Source: Streptomyces sp. NBC_01260
Lineage (GTDB): Bacteria; Actinomycetota; Actinomycetes; Streptomycetales; Streptomycetaceae
Reading direction: 5' to 3'
NCBI RefSeq assembly: GCF_036226405.1
Contig: NZ_CP108465.1
Coordinates: 76,085-140,084 of the forward strand
DNA length: 64,000 nucleotides
In this document: piece by piece, positions 1 through 8,135 of the stretch
How the letters are laid out: every line of letters begins with the position of its first letter
Numbering within the stretch: position 1 is the stretch's first letter
Notes under the pieces: model-generated
What the model saw: the letters and a program-made list of their open reading frames with translations, nothing else
What the model was told of the DNA's origin: nothing
Databases searched by the model: none
Made by a program: the position numbers and the translations under genes

Positions 1-2
1 GG

Positions 3-2066
3 GGCGTGGCCTACGGCACCTGCCACGCCGGCTGGCGCAGCGCCGAACTCGCCCTGCGCGAGGTGCAGGACGGCACCGAACCGGACTGGCACCGCTACAC
101 GTTCGTGCCGCCGCAGGCCGGTGCGGAGGCTCTGTCGGCGGCCTTCGGTCTCAAGGGACCGGTGCTCAGCGCCAACACGGCCTGCGCCGCCAGCGCCCAC
201 GCGTTGTCGCACGCGCTGGAGGTGATCCGGGCGGGTGCCGCCGACGCGATGCTCGTCGGCGGCAGCGACGCCTTCACCGAGTCGGCGTTCGCCGGGTTCA
301 GCAGCCTGTGGTCGCTCTCTCCCGAGCCCGCGGCCCCCTATTCCATGGACCGGGCCGGCCTGACCCTGGGTGAGGGCGGCGGGATGCTCGTCCTGCTGTC
401 GCGGGAGGCGGCCGAGCGCACCGGTGCCCCCGTCGTCGCCGAGGTACTGGGCTACGGCCTGTCCGCAGACGGCTATCACCCGACGGCGCCGCACCCCGAG
501 GGTGAGGGCGCGGCCCGGGCGATCCGTGCGGCGCTGGCCTCCTCGGGCCTGGCCCCCGACGACATCAGGTACGTCAACGGACACGGCACCGGCACGCAGA
601 AGAACGACTCCGCGGAGAGCAACGCCGTGCGGGCCGTCCTGGGTGACGCGGCGGAGAAGGTCGCGCTGTCCAGCACCAAGTCGATGATCGGCCATCTGCT
701 CGGCGCGGCCGGCGCGGTGGAGGGCATCGTCACCGTCCTCGCCCTGCGCGACCAGGTGGCACCGCCCACCGCGTCCTTCACCGAGGCGGACCCCCAGTGC
801 GGTCTGGACCCGGTGGCCGCAACGGGCCGCCCGATGGTGCTCGACACCGCGCTGTCCAACAACTTCGGGTTCGCCGGCGCCAACGCCTGCGTCGCCTTCG
901 CCCGCCCCACAGGCCCCGGCGCGCCGGCTCCGGCCGTCGGCCCCGACGACATCGTGGTGACCGGGTTCGGGGTGATCACCCCGGCCGGTGAGGGCGCCGA
1001 GGCACTGTGGGACGCGTATGCGGCCGGGCGCCGGCAGGGTGCGCCGCAGGACGGGCTGCGGGTGGCGCGGGCCGAGTTCGACCGCTCGGTCGCCGGCACG
1101 CCCCGGGAGCGCCGGCGCATGGACAAGGTCTCCCAGCTGGCCATCGCCTCGTGCCGGGCCGCGCTGGCCGCGGCGGGTCTGACGGACCCGTCGGCAACGG
1201 CCGCCGACGCGGCCGTCGTCGCCGCCACCGGTGTGGTGCTGGGTACCGCGATCGGGCCGATGGAGAGCGGCGAACGCTTCACCCTTCCGGTGCTGGCCGA
1301 GGGCGCGCAGGAAGCCAACCCGGCCGTGTTCACGAACACCGTGTACAACGGCGCGGCCGGTCACGTCGCCATGGCGCTCGGCACCAGGGGGCCCACGTCG
1401 ACGCTGAGCTCGGGGCACGCGGCCGGTGCCGCCGCCCTGGGGGTCGCCTACGACATGCTGCGGGCCGGGCGCGCCGAGCGGCTCCTGGTGCCGGCGGTGG
1501 AGGCGTTCTCGCCGGCCACGCTGGCCGCGTACCGCAGCATCCCGCTGTTCGGTTCGGCGGCCGGGCGCCGGTACACGCTCGCCGAGGCGGGCATCGCGCT
1601 GGTCCTGGAGCGCCGGACCAGTGCCGAGCGGCGCGGCGCGACGGTCCACGCCGTGGTCCTGGGGCATGCGACCGCGTCGGACGCGTGCGGCATCGGCCGC
1701 TGGGACGCGTCCGGTGCCGGTGTGGAGCGGGCGATGCGCGGGGCCCTGCGCAACGCCGGGCTCGGTCCCGGCCAGGTGGCGGCGGTGTGGGCGAACGCGG
1801 CGGGTCTGGCCACCGCAGACCGTCCCGAACAGGCCGCTGTGGAACGGGTGTTCGCAACCGGCCGGGTGCGCGTGGAGACTCCGAAGCGGGTGCTGGGCGA
1901 GCCGGCCGGCGCGGGCGCCCACCTGTCGGCGGTGCTGGCCCTCGGTGCCTGGCGCACGGGCACGGACCGCGGCCCCGTCCTGGTGAACAGCTCGTCCCTC
2001 GGCGGCACGCACACCTCGCTCGTCCTGTCCCCCGTCCCCCTTCCCGCAACGGAGCCCGTCCGATGA
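3..2066 (+). CDS. Fused ketosynthase / chain-length-factor-like protein (5' truncated)
   Basis: One open frame carries two consecutive thiolase-fold ketosynthase domains. The first has an intact FabF-type triad: Cys in TACAAS (61st visible codon), His in GHGTGT and His in IGHLLGAAG. It should catalyse decarboxylative Claisen condensation on an acyl carrier protein. The second domain begins near DDIVVTGFGVITPAG. All three catalytic positions look replaced: SGHAAG where TACAAG is expected, no HGTGT, and GEPAGAG where the second His lies, as in chain-length factors. Type II PKS KS-alpha and KS-beta are normally two separate genes; here they are one polypeptide. About 100-110 N-terminal residues of the first domain lie outside the window. 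Its stop overlaps the next start as ATGA, so the two are translationally coupled. No ACP gene is visible and is expected upstream. KS family assignment is firm; the CLF role of the second half is inferred. Confidence 0.85.
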   Translation, partial: GVAYGTCHAGWRSAELALREVQDGTEPDWHRYTFVPPQAGAEALSAAFGLKGPVLSANTACAASAHALSHALEVIRAGAADAMLVGGSDAFTESAFAGFSSLWSLSPEPAAPYSMDRAGLTLGEGGGMLVLLSREAAERTGAPVVAEVLGYGLSADGYHPTAPHPEGEGAARAIRAALASSGLAPDDIRYVNGHGTGTQKNDSAESNAVRAVLGDAAEKVALSSTKSMIGHLLGAAGAVEGIVTVLALRDQVAPPTASFTEADPQCGLDPVAATGRPMVLDTALSNNFGFAGANACVAFARPTGPGAPAPAVGPDDIVVTGFGVITPAGEGAEALWDAYAAGRRQGAPQDGLRVARAEFDRSVAGTPRERRRMDKVSQLAIASCRAALAAAGLTDPSATAADAAVVAATGVVLGTAIGPMESGERFTLPVLAEGAQEANPAVFTNTVYNGAAGHVAMALGTRGPTSTLSSGHAAGAAALGVAYDMLRAGRAERLLVPAVEAFSPATLAAYRSIPLFGSAAGRRYTLAEAGIALVLERRTSAERRGATVHAVVLGHATASDACGIGRWDASGAGVERAMRGALRNAGLGPGQVAAVWANAAGLATADRPEQAAVERVFATGRVRVETPKRVLGEPAGAGAHLSAVLALGAWRTGTDRGPVLVNSSSLGGTHTSLVLSPVPLPATEPVR

Positions 2067-3157
2067 CCACTGCGTACGACGTGAAGATCCTCTCCACCGG
2101 TGCCTACGTGCCGGGCGAACCGCTGGACAACGCCACGCTGGAGAAGTACGTCGGGCCGCTGCCGGACGACATCCTCGAAGGCATCCAGGTCAAGACCCGG
2201 TACTGGATGATCGACCCGGTCACCGGCGAGCACCGCATCAACAACAGCCGGATGGCCGAGCGCGCCTCCCGACAGGCCCTGGAGCGGGCCGGTGTGGAGC
2301 CGGAGGAGCTCGACCTGATCGTGGTGTGCACGGCGACGCCGGAGTACAGCCTGCCCAACGTGGCCACCACCCTGCAGCACTACCTGGGTCTGGAGAGCGT
2401 CGCCGCGATCGAGATCCGCGGGGCCTGCGCGGGCTGGGTGCAGGCACTCGACCTGGCCCGGCGGCAGCTCGCCGACGGGACCGCACGCACCGCGCTCGTG
2501 GTGGGCAGCGAGGCCGGATCACCGGTCCTGGCGCCCCACTTCCTGGGCAAGGCGCCGGACCGCGTGCGGATGCGCGACCGGCTGACGCTGTACACCTTCG
2601 GGGACGGCGCGGGCGCCGTGGTGCTGCGCGCCGAGCCCGCGGGCGATACGGCGGACCGGTTCGCCTACGTCAACGCGTGCGTGGGCGGGCTGCGCAAGCC
2701 CGGCATGGAGATCATCGGAGGCGGTACGGACGTCTCGCAGGCGGAGCAGCTGCGCAGGCGCCAGCTGATCCAGATGAAGGTCGACGTGTCCGGCACCACC
2801 ACCTTCAGCCCCCAGGTGTTCGTCCGCGCGATCCAGGAGATGGCGCGCAAGGACGGCCGGGCGCTCGACGAGTTCGACGCGATCGTGCTGCCGGAGGGCA
2901 ACGCCGACTACTTCGCCGACGAGTTCGCGTCCGCCGGCATGTCCGACGAGGAGATCAGGGCCCTGGACGGGCGGGTCGTGGAGAACCTGGCCGATGTGGG
3001 CGCCACCGGCTCCGCGGCGGTGCCGCTGTCCCTGGACGCGGGCTGGACCTCGGGGCGCATCAAGCCGGGCGACCGGATCGTGCTGCTCGGCATCGAGGCC
3101 AGCCGATACGTCTACACCGGTCTGTCACTGACCTGGCGGGCGCCGCTGACGGCCTGA
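2063..3157 (+). CDS. KASIII (FabH)-like acyl transfer or condensing enzyme
   Basis: This 364-residue protein has the FabH fold. The nucleophile Cys122 is present in RGACAGW. The other canonical residues look substituted: the HQAN histidine region reads LPEGNADY, with Glu278 at the His position, and the GNTSA asparagine region reads VGATGSA, with Ala314 at the Asn position. FabH homologues in antibiotic clusters, such as the CerJ and ChlB3 type, often act as acyltransferases rather than condensing enzymes. A starter-loading or ester-forming role is therefore possible here. That is inference, because the active-site pattern matches neither classical FabH nor anything I can name. The gene starts at ATG overlapping the upstream stop and sits in a plus-strand operon with the fused KS/CLF. 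Confidence 0.82.
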   Translation: MTTAYDVKILSTGAYVPGEPLDNATLEKYVGPLPDDILEGIQVKTRYWMIDPVTGEHRINNSRMAERASRQALERAGVEPEELDLIVVCTATPEYSLPNVATTLQHYLGLESVAAIEIRGACAGWVQALDLARRQLADGTARTALVVGSEAGSPVLAPHFLGKAPDRVRMRDRLTLYTFGDGAGAVVLRAEPAGDTADRFAYVNACVGGLRKPGMEIIGGGTDVSQAEQLRRRQLIQMKVDVSGTTTFSPQVFVRAIQEMARKDGRALDEFDAIVLPEGNADYFADEFASAGMSDEEIRALDGRVVENLADVGATGSAAVPLSLDAGWTSGRIKPGDRIVLLGIEASRYVYTGLSLTWRAPLTA

Positions 3158-3239
3158 CCGGCCGTCCCCCGACTCAGCAAGTCATCGCTGTTCATTTCAC
3201 GCCGCCTCCGTCGTGGGGCGCAGTCGCAGGAGGCATCAC

Positions 3240-4238
3240 GTGGCAATCAAGCACCGCACGCTGGGAAAGCCCGGACTGGTCGTTCCGGCTCAGGGCCTTG
3301 GCTGCATGGGCATGACGTTCGGCTACGGCGAAGCGGACGAGAAGGAGGCCCGCGCCACCATCGACCGGGCCCTGGAGCTCGGCGTCACGCTGCTGGACAC
3401 CGCCGACATGTACGGCCCGTACACCAACGAGGAACTGATCGGCCGGGCCGTCGCCGGGCGCCGCGACAAGGTCGTGATCGCGTCCAAGGTGGGCAACGAG
3501 GTCGCCGACGGACAGCTGACATGGCGGCTCAACGGCCGTCCCGACTACATCCGCCGCTCCATCGAGGGCACGCTGCGCCGCCTGGGCACCGACTACCTCG
3601 ACCTCTACTACCTGCACCGCGTCGACCCCGACGTCCCCGTCGAGGAGAGCTTCGGCGCGCTCGCCGAACTCGTCCAGGCCGGGCTCGTACGCCACCTCGG
3701 CATCTCCGAGGCAGGGCCCGCGACCATCCGGCGCGCCCACGCGGTGCACCCGCTGACCGCCGTGCAGACCGAGTACTCGCTGTTCACCCGGGACGTCGAG
3801 GTCAACGGCGTACTGGACACCGTGCGCGAGCTCGGCATCGGGTTCGTGGCCTACAGCCCGCTCGGCCGCGGCTTCCTGACCGGCACCATCCGCGGCACCT
3901 CCGACATCCCCGAGGGCCTCGACTTCCGGCGCATCGCCCCGCGCTTCAAGGACGAGAACATCCGCCGCAACCTGCCGGTCGTCGACCGGCTCAGCGAACT
4001 CGCCGCCGCTGCCGACACCACCGTCACCCGGCTCGCGCTCGCCTGGGTGCTCTCCCGCGGCGACGATGTCGTCGCCATCCCCGGCACCAAGCGGCGCACC
4101 TACCTCGAGGAGAACGTCTCCGCGGCCGACGTCGAACTCTCCGCCGACGTCCTGGCGGCGATCGACGCCATCGCCCCGTACGGCGTCACCGCCGGGAACC
4201 GTTACCCGGACGCCGAGATGCCCGCGCTGAGCCGCTGA
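3240..4238 (+). CDS. Aldo/keto reductase
   Basis: This 332-residue NADPH-dependent oxidoreductase of the AKR family starts at GTG behind an AGGAGG ribosome-binding site. The visible AKR elements are LDTADMYG with the catalytic Tyr and Asp, ASKVGNE with the catalytic Lys, YYLHRVDP with the His, and the C-terminal cofactor-binding IPGTKRRTYLEENV. Length and motifs match the YakC/PdxI-like group of general-purpose AKRs rather than NDP-sugar reductases. It lies 82 bp after the KASIII-like gene and 45 bp before a flavin monooxygenase in the same orientation, so it probably reduces a carbonyl of the polyketide or a precursor. The exact substrate is not recognisable. Confidence 0.85.
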   Translation: MAIKHRTLGKPGLVVPAQGLGCMGMTFGYGEADEKEARATIDRALELGVTLLDTADMYGPYTNEELIGRAVAGRRDKVVIASKVGNEVADGQLTWRLNGRPDYIRRSIEGTLRRLGTDYLDLYYLHRVDPDVPVEESFGALAELVQAGLVRHLGISEAGPATIRRAHAVHPLTAVQTEYSLFTRDVEVNGVLDTVRELGIGFVAYSPLGRGFLTGTIRGTSDIPEGLDFRRIAPRFKDENIRRNLPVVDRLSELAAAADTTVTRLALAWVLSRGDDVVAIPGTKRRTYLEENVSAADVELSADVLAAIDAIAPYGVTAGNRYPDAEMPALSR

Positions 4239-4283
4239 GTCCCGCTTCTTCAGGCAACCGTCACTATCTCCTGGGAGAAAGAA

Positions 4284-5495
4284 ATGTCCGCGCAGACGCC
4301 TCGCCTCCTACGCCGTGTACTCATCGCCGGCGGCGGGATCGGCGGCATCGCCACCGCCCTGGCCCTGCAGCAGCAGGGCATCGAATCCGTCGTCTTCGAG
4401 CGCGCGCCCCAGCTGCGCGACGGCGGCGCCGGACTGCACATCTGGACCAACGGCATGCTCGCTCTGGACCGGCTCGGCGTCGCCGACCAGGTCGCCGCGA
4501 TCGCCCCCGCCCAGGCCGAGTGCAACTTCGCGACCTCGGCCGGCCGGCCCATCGGGGTATGGCCGGTGGGCGAGTTCGTCGAGCGCTACGGCCAGCCCAC
4601 GGTCGCCATCGGCCGTTCCGACCTGCACGGCATTCTGCGGGACGCCGTGACCGCGCCCGTCGTCACCGGCGCCGAGGTCACCGGGTACACCGAGCACGCC
4701 GACGGGGTGAGCCTGCACTTCGCGGACGGGAGCTCCGAGGAGGGCGACCTGCTGATCGGCGCCGACGGCGTCCGTTCGGCGGTGCGCGCCCAGCTGCTGG
4801 GCCCCCAGCCCCCGGACTACACCGGCTACATCGCCTGGCGCGGCCACGCCGAACTGGGCTCCGACCAGTTCCCGCCCGGCACCTTCCAGGCCCTCTTCGG
4901 CCCGGGGACCCGCTTCACGTACTACGACATCGCCCCGGGTGTCGTGCACTGGATGAGCGTCGCCGACGGCCCCGAGGGCGGCCGCGACGCGGGCACGCCC
5001 GAACAGACCCTGGACATGCTGCGCGACCGGCACGCCGGCTGGGCCGACCCGAGGGTGCGGCAGATCCTCGACGCCACCGTGCCGTCGAGCATCCTGCGCG
5101 GCGACGTCCTGGACCGCAAGCCGGACTCCGTGTGGGGAAGCGGCCGGGTCACCCTGCTCGGCGACGCCGCGCACGCCATGACCTTCAACATCGGACAGGG
5201 CGCCTGCCAGGCCATCGAGGACGGTCTCGTCCTGGCCGGACACCTCACCACGCCCGGCCTCGGCGTCACCGAGGCCCTGCGCGCCTACGAGACCGAACGG
5301 CAGGAGCGCACCCGGCCCATGCAGTTGCTCGCCCACCGCATCGGCGTGCTCGGCTCCCTGCAGAACCCGGCCGCCGTCTGGCTGCGGGACCGGGTGATGG
5401 GCCTGACCTGGAACAAGACCTTCCAGTCCACGGAACGCGACCACGTTGCCTACGGCACGCGGTGGGCGGCCGATGTCGCCGCCACCGCGGCCTGA
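4284..5495 (+). CDS. FAD-dependent monooxygenase (class A, PHBH fold)
   Basis: This 403-residue flavoprotein hydroxylase starts at ATG after a GGGAGAAAG ribosome-binding site. It has the Rossmann GGGIGG motif near residue 16, the GADGVRSAVR motif that contacts FAD and NADPH, and the GDAAHAMTFNIGQGACQAIED motif near residue 295. These are the three signatures of NAD(P)H-dependent single-component monooxygenases of aromatic and polyketide substrates. It follows the aldo/keto reductase in the left-hand operon, consistent with a tailoring hydroxylation or epoxidation. There is no C-terminal thioredoxin-like extension, unlike the longer monooxygenase that ends the PKS operon. Confidence 0.88.
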   Translation: MSAQTPRLLRRVLIAGGGIGGIATALALQQQGIESVVFERAPQLRDGGAGLHIWTNGMLALDRLGVADQVAAIAPAQAECNFATSAGRPIGVWPVGEFVERYGQPTVAIGRSDLHGILRDAVTAPVVTGAEVTGYTEHADGVSLHFADGSSEEGDLLIGADGVRSAVRAQLLGPQPPDYTGYIAWRGHAELGSDQFPPGTFQALFGPGTRFTYYDIAPGVVHWMSVADGPEGGRDAGTPEQTLDMLRDRHAGWADPRVRQILDATVPSSILRGDVLDRKPDSVWGSGRVTLLGDAAHAMTFNIGQGACQAIEDGLVLAGHLTTPGLGVTEALRAYETERQERTRPMQLLAHRIGVLGSLQNPAAVWLRDRVMGLTWNKTFQSTERDHVAYGTRWAADVAATAA

Positions 5496-5532
5496 GTACG
5501 TCCGTAACCGCCACGACGAGAGGACTGCTGTT

Positions 5533-6414
5533 GTGACCACTGCGGCCACCACCAAACCGGTGCAATCCCTGTGGGAGAGCGTCCAGGAGCGAAACAAGGC
5601 GACCATCCAGCGCGTCTTCGCCGAGTTCATCAACCGGGGCGACACCTCGGTCGCCGACGAGCACTACCGGCCGGACGTCGTCGACCACGCGGGCCTGCCC
5701 GGCGCACCCGAGGGACTGGAGGGCGTGAAGTACACCATCGCCTCCCTGCGCGAGGCGGTCCCCGACTTCAACGTCACCATCGAAGACATCAGCGCGCACG
5801 ACGACATGGTCGTCATCCACAACACCTGGCGCGGCACCCACCTGGGCGAACTGCTCGGCATGGCACCCACCGGGCGCTCGTTCCTCTCCGTCGGCATCGT
5901 CATCTGGCGGTTCGACGAGGAGGGCCGGATCGCCGAACGCTGGGAGCACAGCGTGTCGTCCAACATGTTCGCCGCGCTCGGCATGCGGCTGCTGGCACCG
6001 CGCAAGGGCCGCCGCCGCGCCGCGGAGGGCACCCGGTCCGTGACCCGGACCGTGCCGATCCGCTCCGGCAAGCCGCTGGCCTGGGAACGGCTCGTAGCCG
6101 AGCTGCAGGGGTCGCGCCGGCGCGAGTACGAGGCCTCCCGGCGCAGACTGGGCATCACCAGCGAGGTGCTGCGCGTCGACCCGCGGGCCGACCGGGACCA
6201 CGTGATCGTGCACTTCGAGACCGCGGACCCGGAGCGGACCAGGAAGCGCTGGGCCCAGTCGAAGAACCCCTTCGACCAGTGGCTGCGCGAGCGGATCCTC
6301 GACATCCACGGCGAGGACCCCTGGGCCGGCCCCGCCACCTCCTACGAGGAGGCGGGACTCGACTGGACGGCGCCGCCGCAGTTCGTCCGGGACCGGTCGG
6401 ACGGACACCGCTGA
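5533..6414 (+). CDS. SnoaL-like ester cyclase fused to a C-terminal domain of unknown function
   Basis: I place the start at the GTG that gives VTTAATTKPV, just after an AGGACTGCTGTT leader; earlier in-frame codons overlap the previous gene. The 293-residue product has two parts. Residues ~10-155 form a SnoaL-like alpha+beta barrel (AEFINRGD, DHAGLPGAPEG, HNTWRGTHLGEL, WRFDEEGRIAERWEH), the fold of polyketide cyclases and epimerising or hydroxylating relatives. After a basic linker, residues ~190-280 form a second domain with a ferredoxin-like feel (HVIVHFETADPERTRKRWAQ) that I cannot name. Stand-alone SnoaL proteins are ~140 residues, so this one is about double length. A separate single-domain SnoaL protein is encoded at 10788-11204. 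The role in ring closure or tailoring is inferred. Confidence 0.75.
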   Translation: MTTAATTKPVQSLWESVQERNKATIQRVFAEFINRGDTSVADEHYRPDVVDHAGLPGAPEGLEGVKYTIASLREAVPDFNVTIEDISAHDDMVVIHNTWRGTHLGELLGMAPTGRSFLSVGIVIWRFDEEGRIAERWEHSVSSNMFAALGMRLLAPRKGRRRAAEGTRSVTRTVPIRSGKPLAWERLVAELQGSRRREYEASRRRLGITSEVLRVDPRADRDHVIVHFETADPERTRKRWAQSKNPFDQWLRERILDIHGEDPWAGPATSYEEAGLDWTAPPQFVRDRSDGHR

Positions 6415-6424
6415 CCGGTGCACC

Positions 6425-6471
6425 GTCTGCCGACCCGTGTTCGAGCCGCCCTCCAGGCCCGGTCGGCAGAC
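6425..6471 (+). terminator. Hairpin after the first operon
   Basis: An 11-bp perfect inverted repeat (GTCTGCCGACC at 6425-6435 with its complement at 6461-6471) begins 10 bp after the stop of the SnoaL fusion gene. There is no T-run, which is usual for Streptomyces terminators. It probably ends or attenuates the transcript before the acyltransferase gene. Confidence 0.55.
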
Positions 6472-6811
6472 TGGGGCCTCCCCCGGCTTCGCAACGGCAT
6501 CCCGCTCATCGCACGGACGCCGACCGCAGGCCGGGCGGGCCCGCCCGTAGGGGTCTATGAGCCGATGGGCCCGCGCCGCACATCCCCCGCCGGCGCGGGC
6601 CCATCGTCGTATGTCCACACCCATGAACGGCCCTCGAGTGAGCCCCGACCGGGAGGCGGTACACAGAAGTGCTGCTCCCGCTCGAGGAGAAGCCCGCGAC
6701 GGCAGGTGTGAACGTTCCCGCCGCGTCGCACCGTCCCCTCGACAGCGCCGGCCTCGCCTCCCCTCGCAGAAGCCGGATCGCTGCCGGACCTCACCCGAGA
6801 ACGGAAGTCCT
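6472..6811 (+). promoter_or_regulatory. Non-coding leader with two further palindromes upstream of the acyltransferase
   Basis: No convincing gene lies in this stretch. It holds a 16-bp perfect palindrome at 6532-6547 (CGGGCGGGCCCGCCCG) and a 15-bp perfect stem at 6563-6577/6592-6606 (CGATGGGCCCGCGCC). Together with the terminator before it, this gives three strong structures within ~180 bp. The remaining ~200 bp presumably contains the promoter of the acyltransferase gene. No clear -10/-35 pair can be singled out. Confidence 0.4.
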
Positions 6812-8020
6812 ATGGCCACTGACCAAGTACTGTCCGGCCCGGAGCCGGCCGCCGCGGAAGGCGGTCCGGGTGTCCGGGCCGCAGCGGCCACCGAGCCGCA
6901 AGCCGCCCGCACCCCCCGGCTGCCGTCCCTGACCGGCCTGCGGTTCCTTGCCGCGCTGACCGTGTTCGTCTACCACTGCTTCATCCCGATACCGACGCTG
7001 CGGCTGCTGGCCGACGACCGTACCGAGTTCCGGCTGTTCGGCTGGTTCGACCAGGCCGGCGGGCTCGGGGTGGCGTTCTTCTTCGTGCTCAGCGGGTTCG
7101 TGCTGACCTGGTCGGCGCGCGAGACCGACACCACGACGAGGTTCTGGCGACGCAGGTTCGTCAAGGTCTACCCGAACTACGTGGTCGCCTGGGTGCTCGC
7201 GATGGTGCTGTTCGCGAGCAGCGCCACGTCCTCCGGCATCGCCCTCTCCAACCTCTTCATGGTCCAGGTGTGGGCGCCCGACTACTACACCAACTTCAGT
7301 GTGGACCCGCCGAGCTGGTCGCTGGGCGTGGAAGCGGTCTTCTACCTGAGCTTCCCGCTGCTGCTGGCCGTCTTCCGGCACATCGACCCCCGCCGTCTGA
7401 AGTACTGGATCGCCGGGACGATCGCCCTGGTGTGGGCCACCCCGGCGATCGCCTACGCGGCGTTCCCGGCGACCCCGCTGGTGCCCAGCGGCCAGAACAT
7501 GCCCGCCACCGCGTACTGGTTCACGTATGTGCTGCCGCCGGTCCGCGTGGTCGACTTCGCCCTCGGCATCCTGGTCGCGCTCGCGGTCAAGCACGGGCGC
7601 TGGCGCAACATCGGCATCATTCCGTCGTTCGTGCTGCTGGCCGGCGGCTACTGGCTCACCTTCCACGTGCCCTACTTCTACGGGCAGCGCGCCACCATGA
7701 TCATCCCGATCGTGCTGCTGATCGCGGCCGCGGCGACCTCGGACATCGAGGGCCGTTTCACCGTGTTCCGCAACCGCACGATGGTCTGGCTGGGCGAGAT
7801 CTCCTTCGCCTTCTACCTGCTGCACTACATCGTGCTGGCGACGTTGCGAAAGCAGCTAGGCACGCAGATGTACTCCCTCACACAGAGCATCGCCCTGATG
7901 ATCGGCGCGGCCCTCGCCACGGTGGTGCTGTCCTGGCTGCTGCATCGGCTGGTCGAGACGCCGTTCGTGCGCCGGTTCAGTCAGTCGCGGCGCACCGACC
8001 GAACGCGTACGGGCGTCTGA
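6812..8020 (+). CDS. Integral membrane O-acyltransferase (acyltransferase family 3, OafA-like)
   Basis: This is a 402-residue polytopic membrane protein. I chose the ATG of MATDQVLSGPEP because a GGAAG site precedes it; the frame is open further upstream but reads as low-quality GC-rich sequence. The N-terminal signature LPSLTGLRFLAALTVFVYHCF contains the conserved Arg and the catalytic His of the family. Roughly ten hydrophobic segments follow (FFFVLSGFVLTW, VAWVLAMVLF, PIVLLIAAAA and others). Members transfer acetyl or longer acyl groups to hydroxyls of sugars or macrolide-type aglycones at the membrane. Next to deoxysugar genes and a glycosyltransferase, acylation of the sugar is the natural guess. 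Confidence 0.85.
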   Translation: MATDQVLSGPEPAAAEGGPGVRAAAATEPQAARTPRLPSLTGLRFLAALTVFVYHCFIPIPTLRLLADDRTEFRLFGWFDQAGGLGVAFFFVLSGFVLTWSARETDTTTRFWRRRFVKVYPNYVVAWVLAMVLFASSATSSGIALSNLFMVQVWAPDYYTNFSVDPPSWSLGVEAVFYLSFPLLLAVFRHIDPRRLKYWIAGTIALVWATPAIAYAAFPATPLVPSGQNMPATAYWFTYVLPPVRVVDFALGILVALAVKHGRWRNIGIIPSFVLLAGGYWLTFHVPYFYGQRATMIIPIVLLIAAAATSDIEGRFTVFRNRTMVWLGEISFAFYLLHYIVLATLRKQLGTQMYSLTQSIALMIGAALATVVLSWLLHRLVETPFVRRFSQSRRTDRTRTGV

Positions 8021-8044
8021 CGCCCCACCGGACGCCGGGCAGCA

Positions 8045-8120
8045 CCGGCCCGGGAACACCGCAGCGGCGGCACCCCTCCACCGGAAATGGTGCGCCGCCG
8101 CTGCCGTGTTCCCGGGCCGG
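8045..8120. terminator. Very strong bidirectional terminator between convergent genes
   Basis: A near-perfect hairpin separates the convergent acyltransferase and glycosyltransferase genes. The outer stem is 15 bp (8045-8059 with 8106-8120). After one mismatch, an inner 10-bp stem pairs 8061-8070 with 8095-8104, and a further CACC/GGTG pair closes the loop. It should stop transcription in both directions. Confidence 0.8.
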
Positions 8121-8135
8121 CACCGACGTCCAGGA

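Noticed and set aside
476..1348. Minus-strand frame within the fused KS/CLF gene
   Set aside because: No recognisable domain, and the plus-strand frame has clear ketosynthase motifs.
1007..2062. Alternative upstream start for the KASIII-like gene inside the KS/CLF frame
   Set aside because: The extension is Arg/Gly-rich shadow sequence; the ATGA overlap at 2063 is the natural coupled start.
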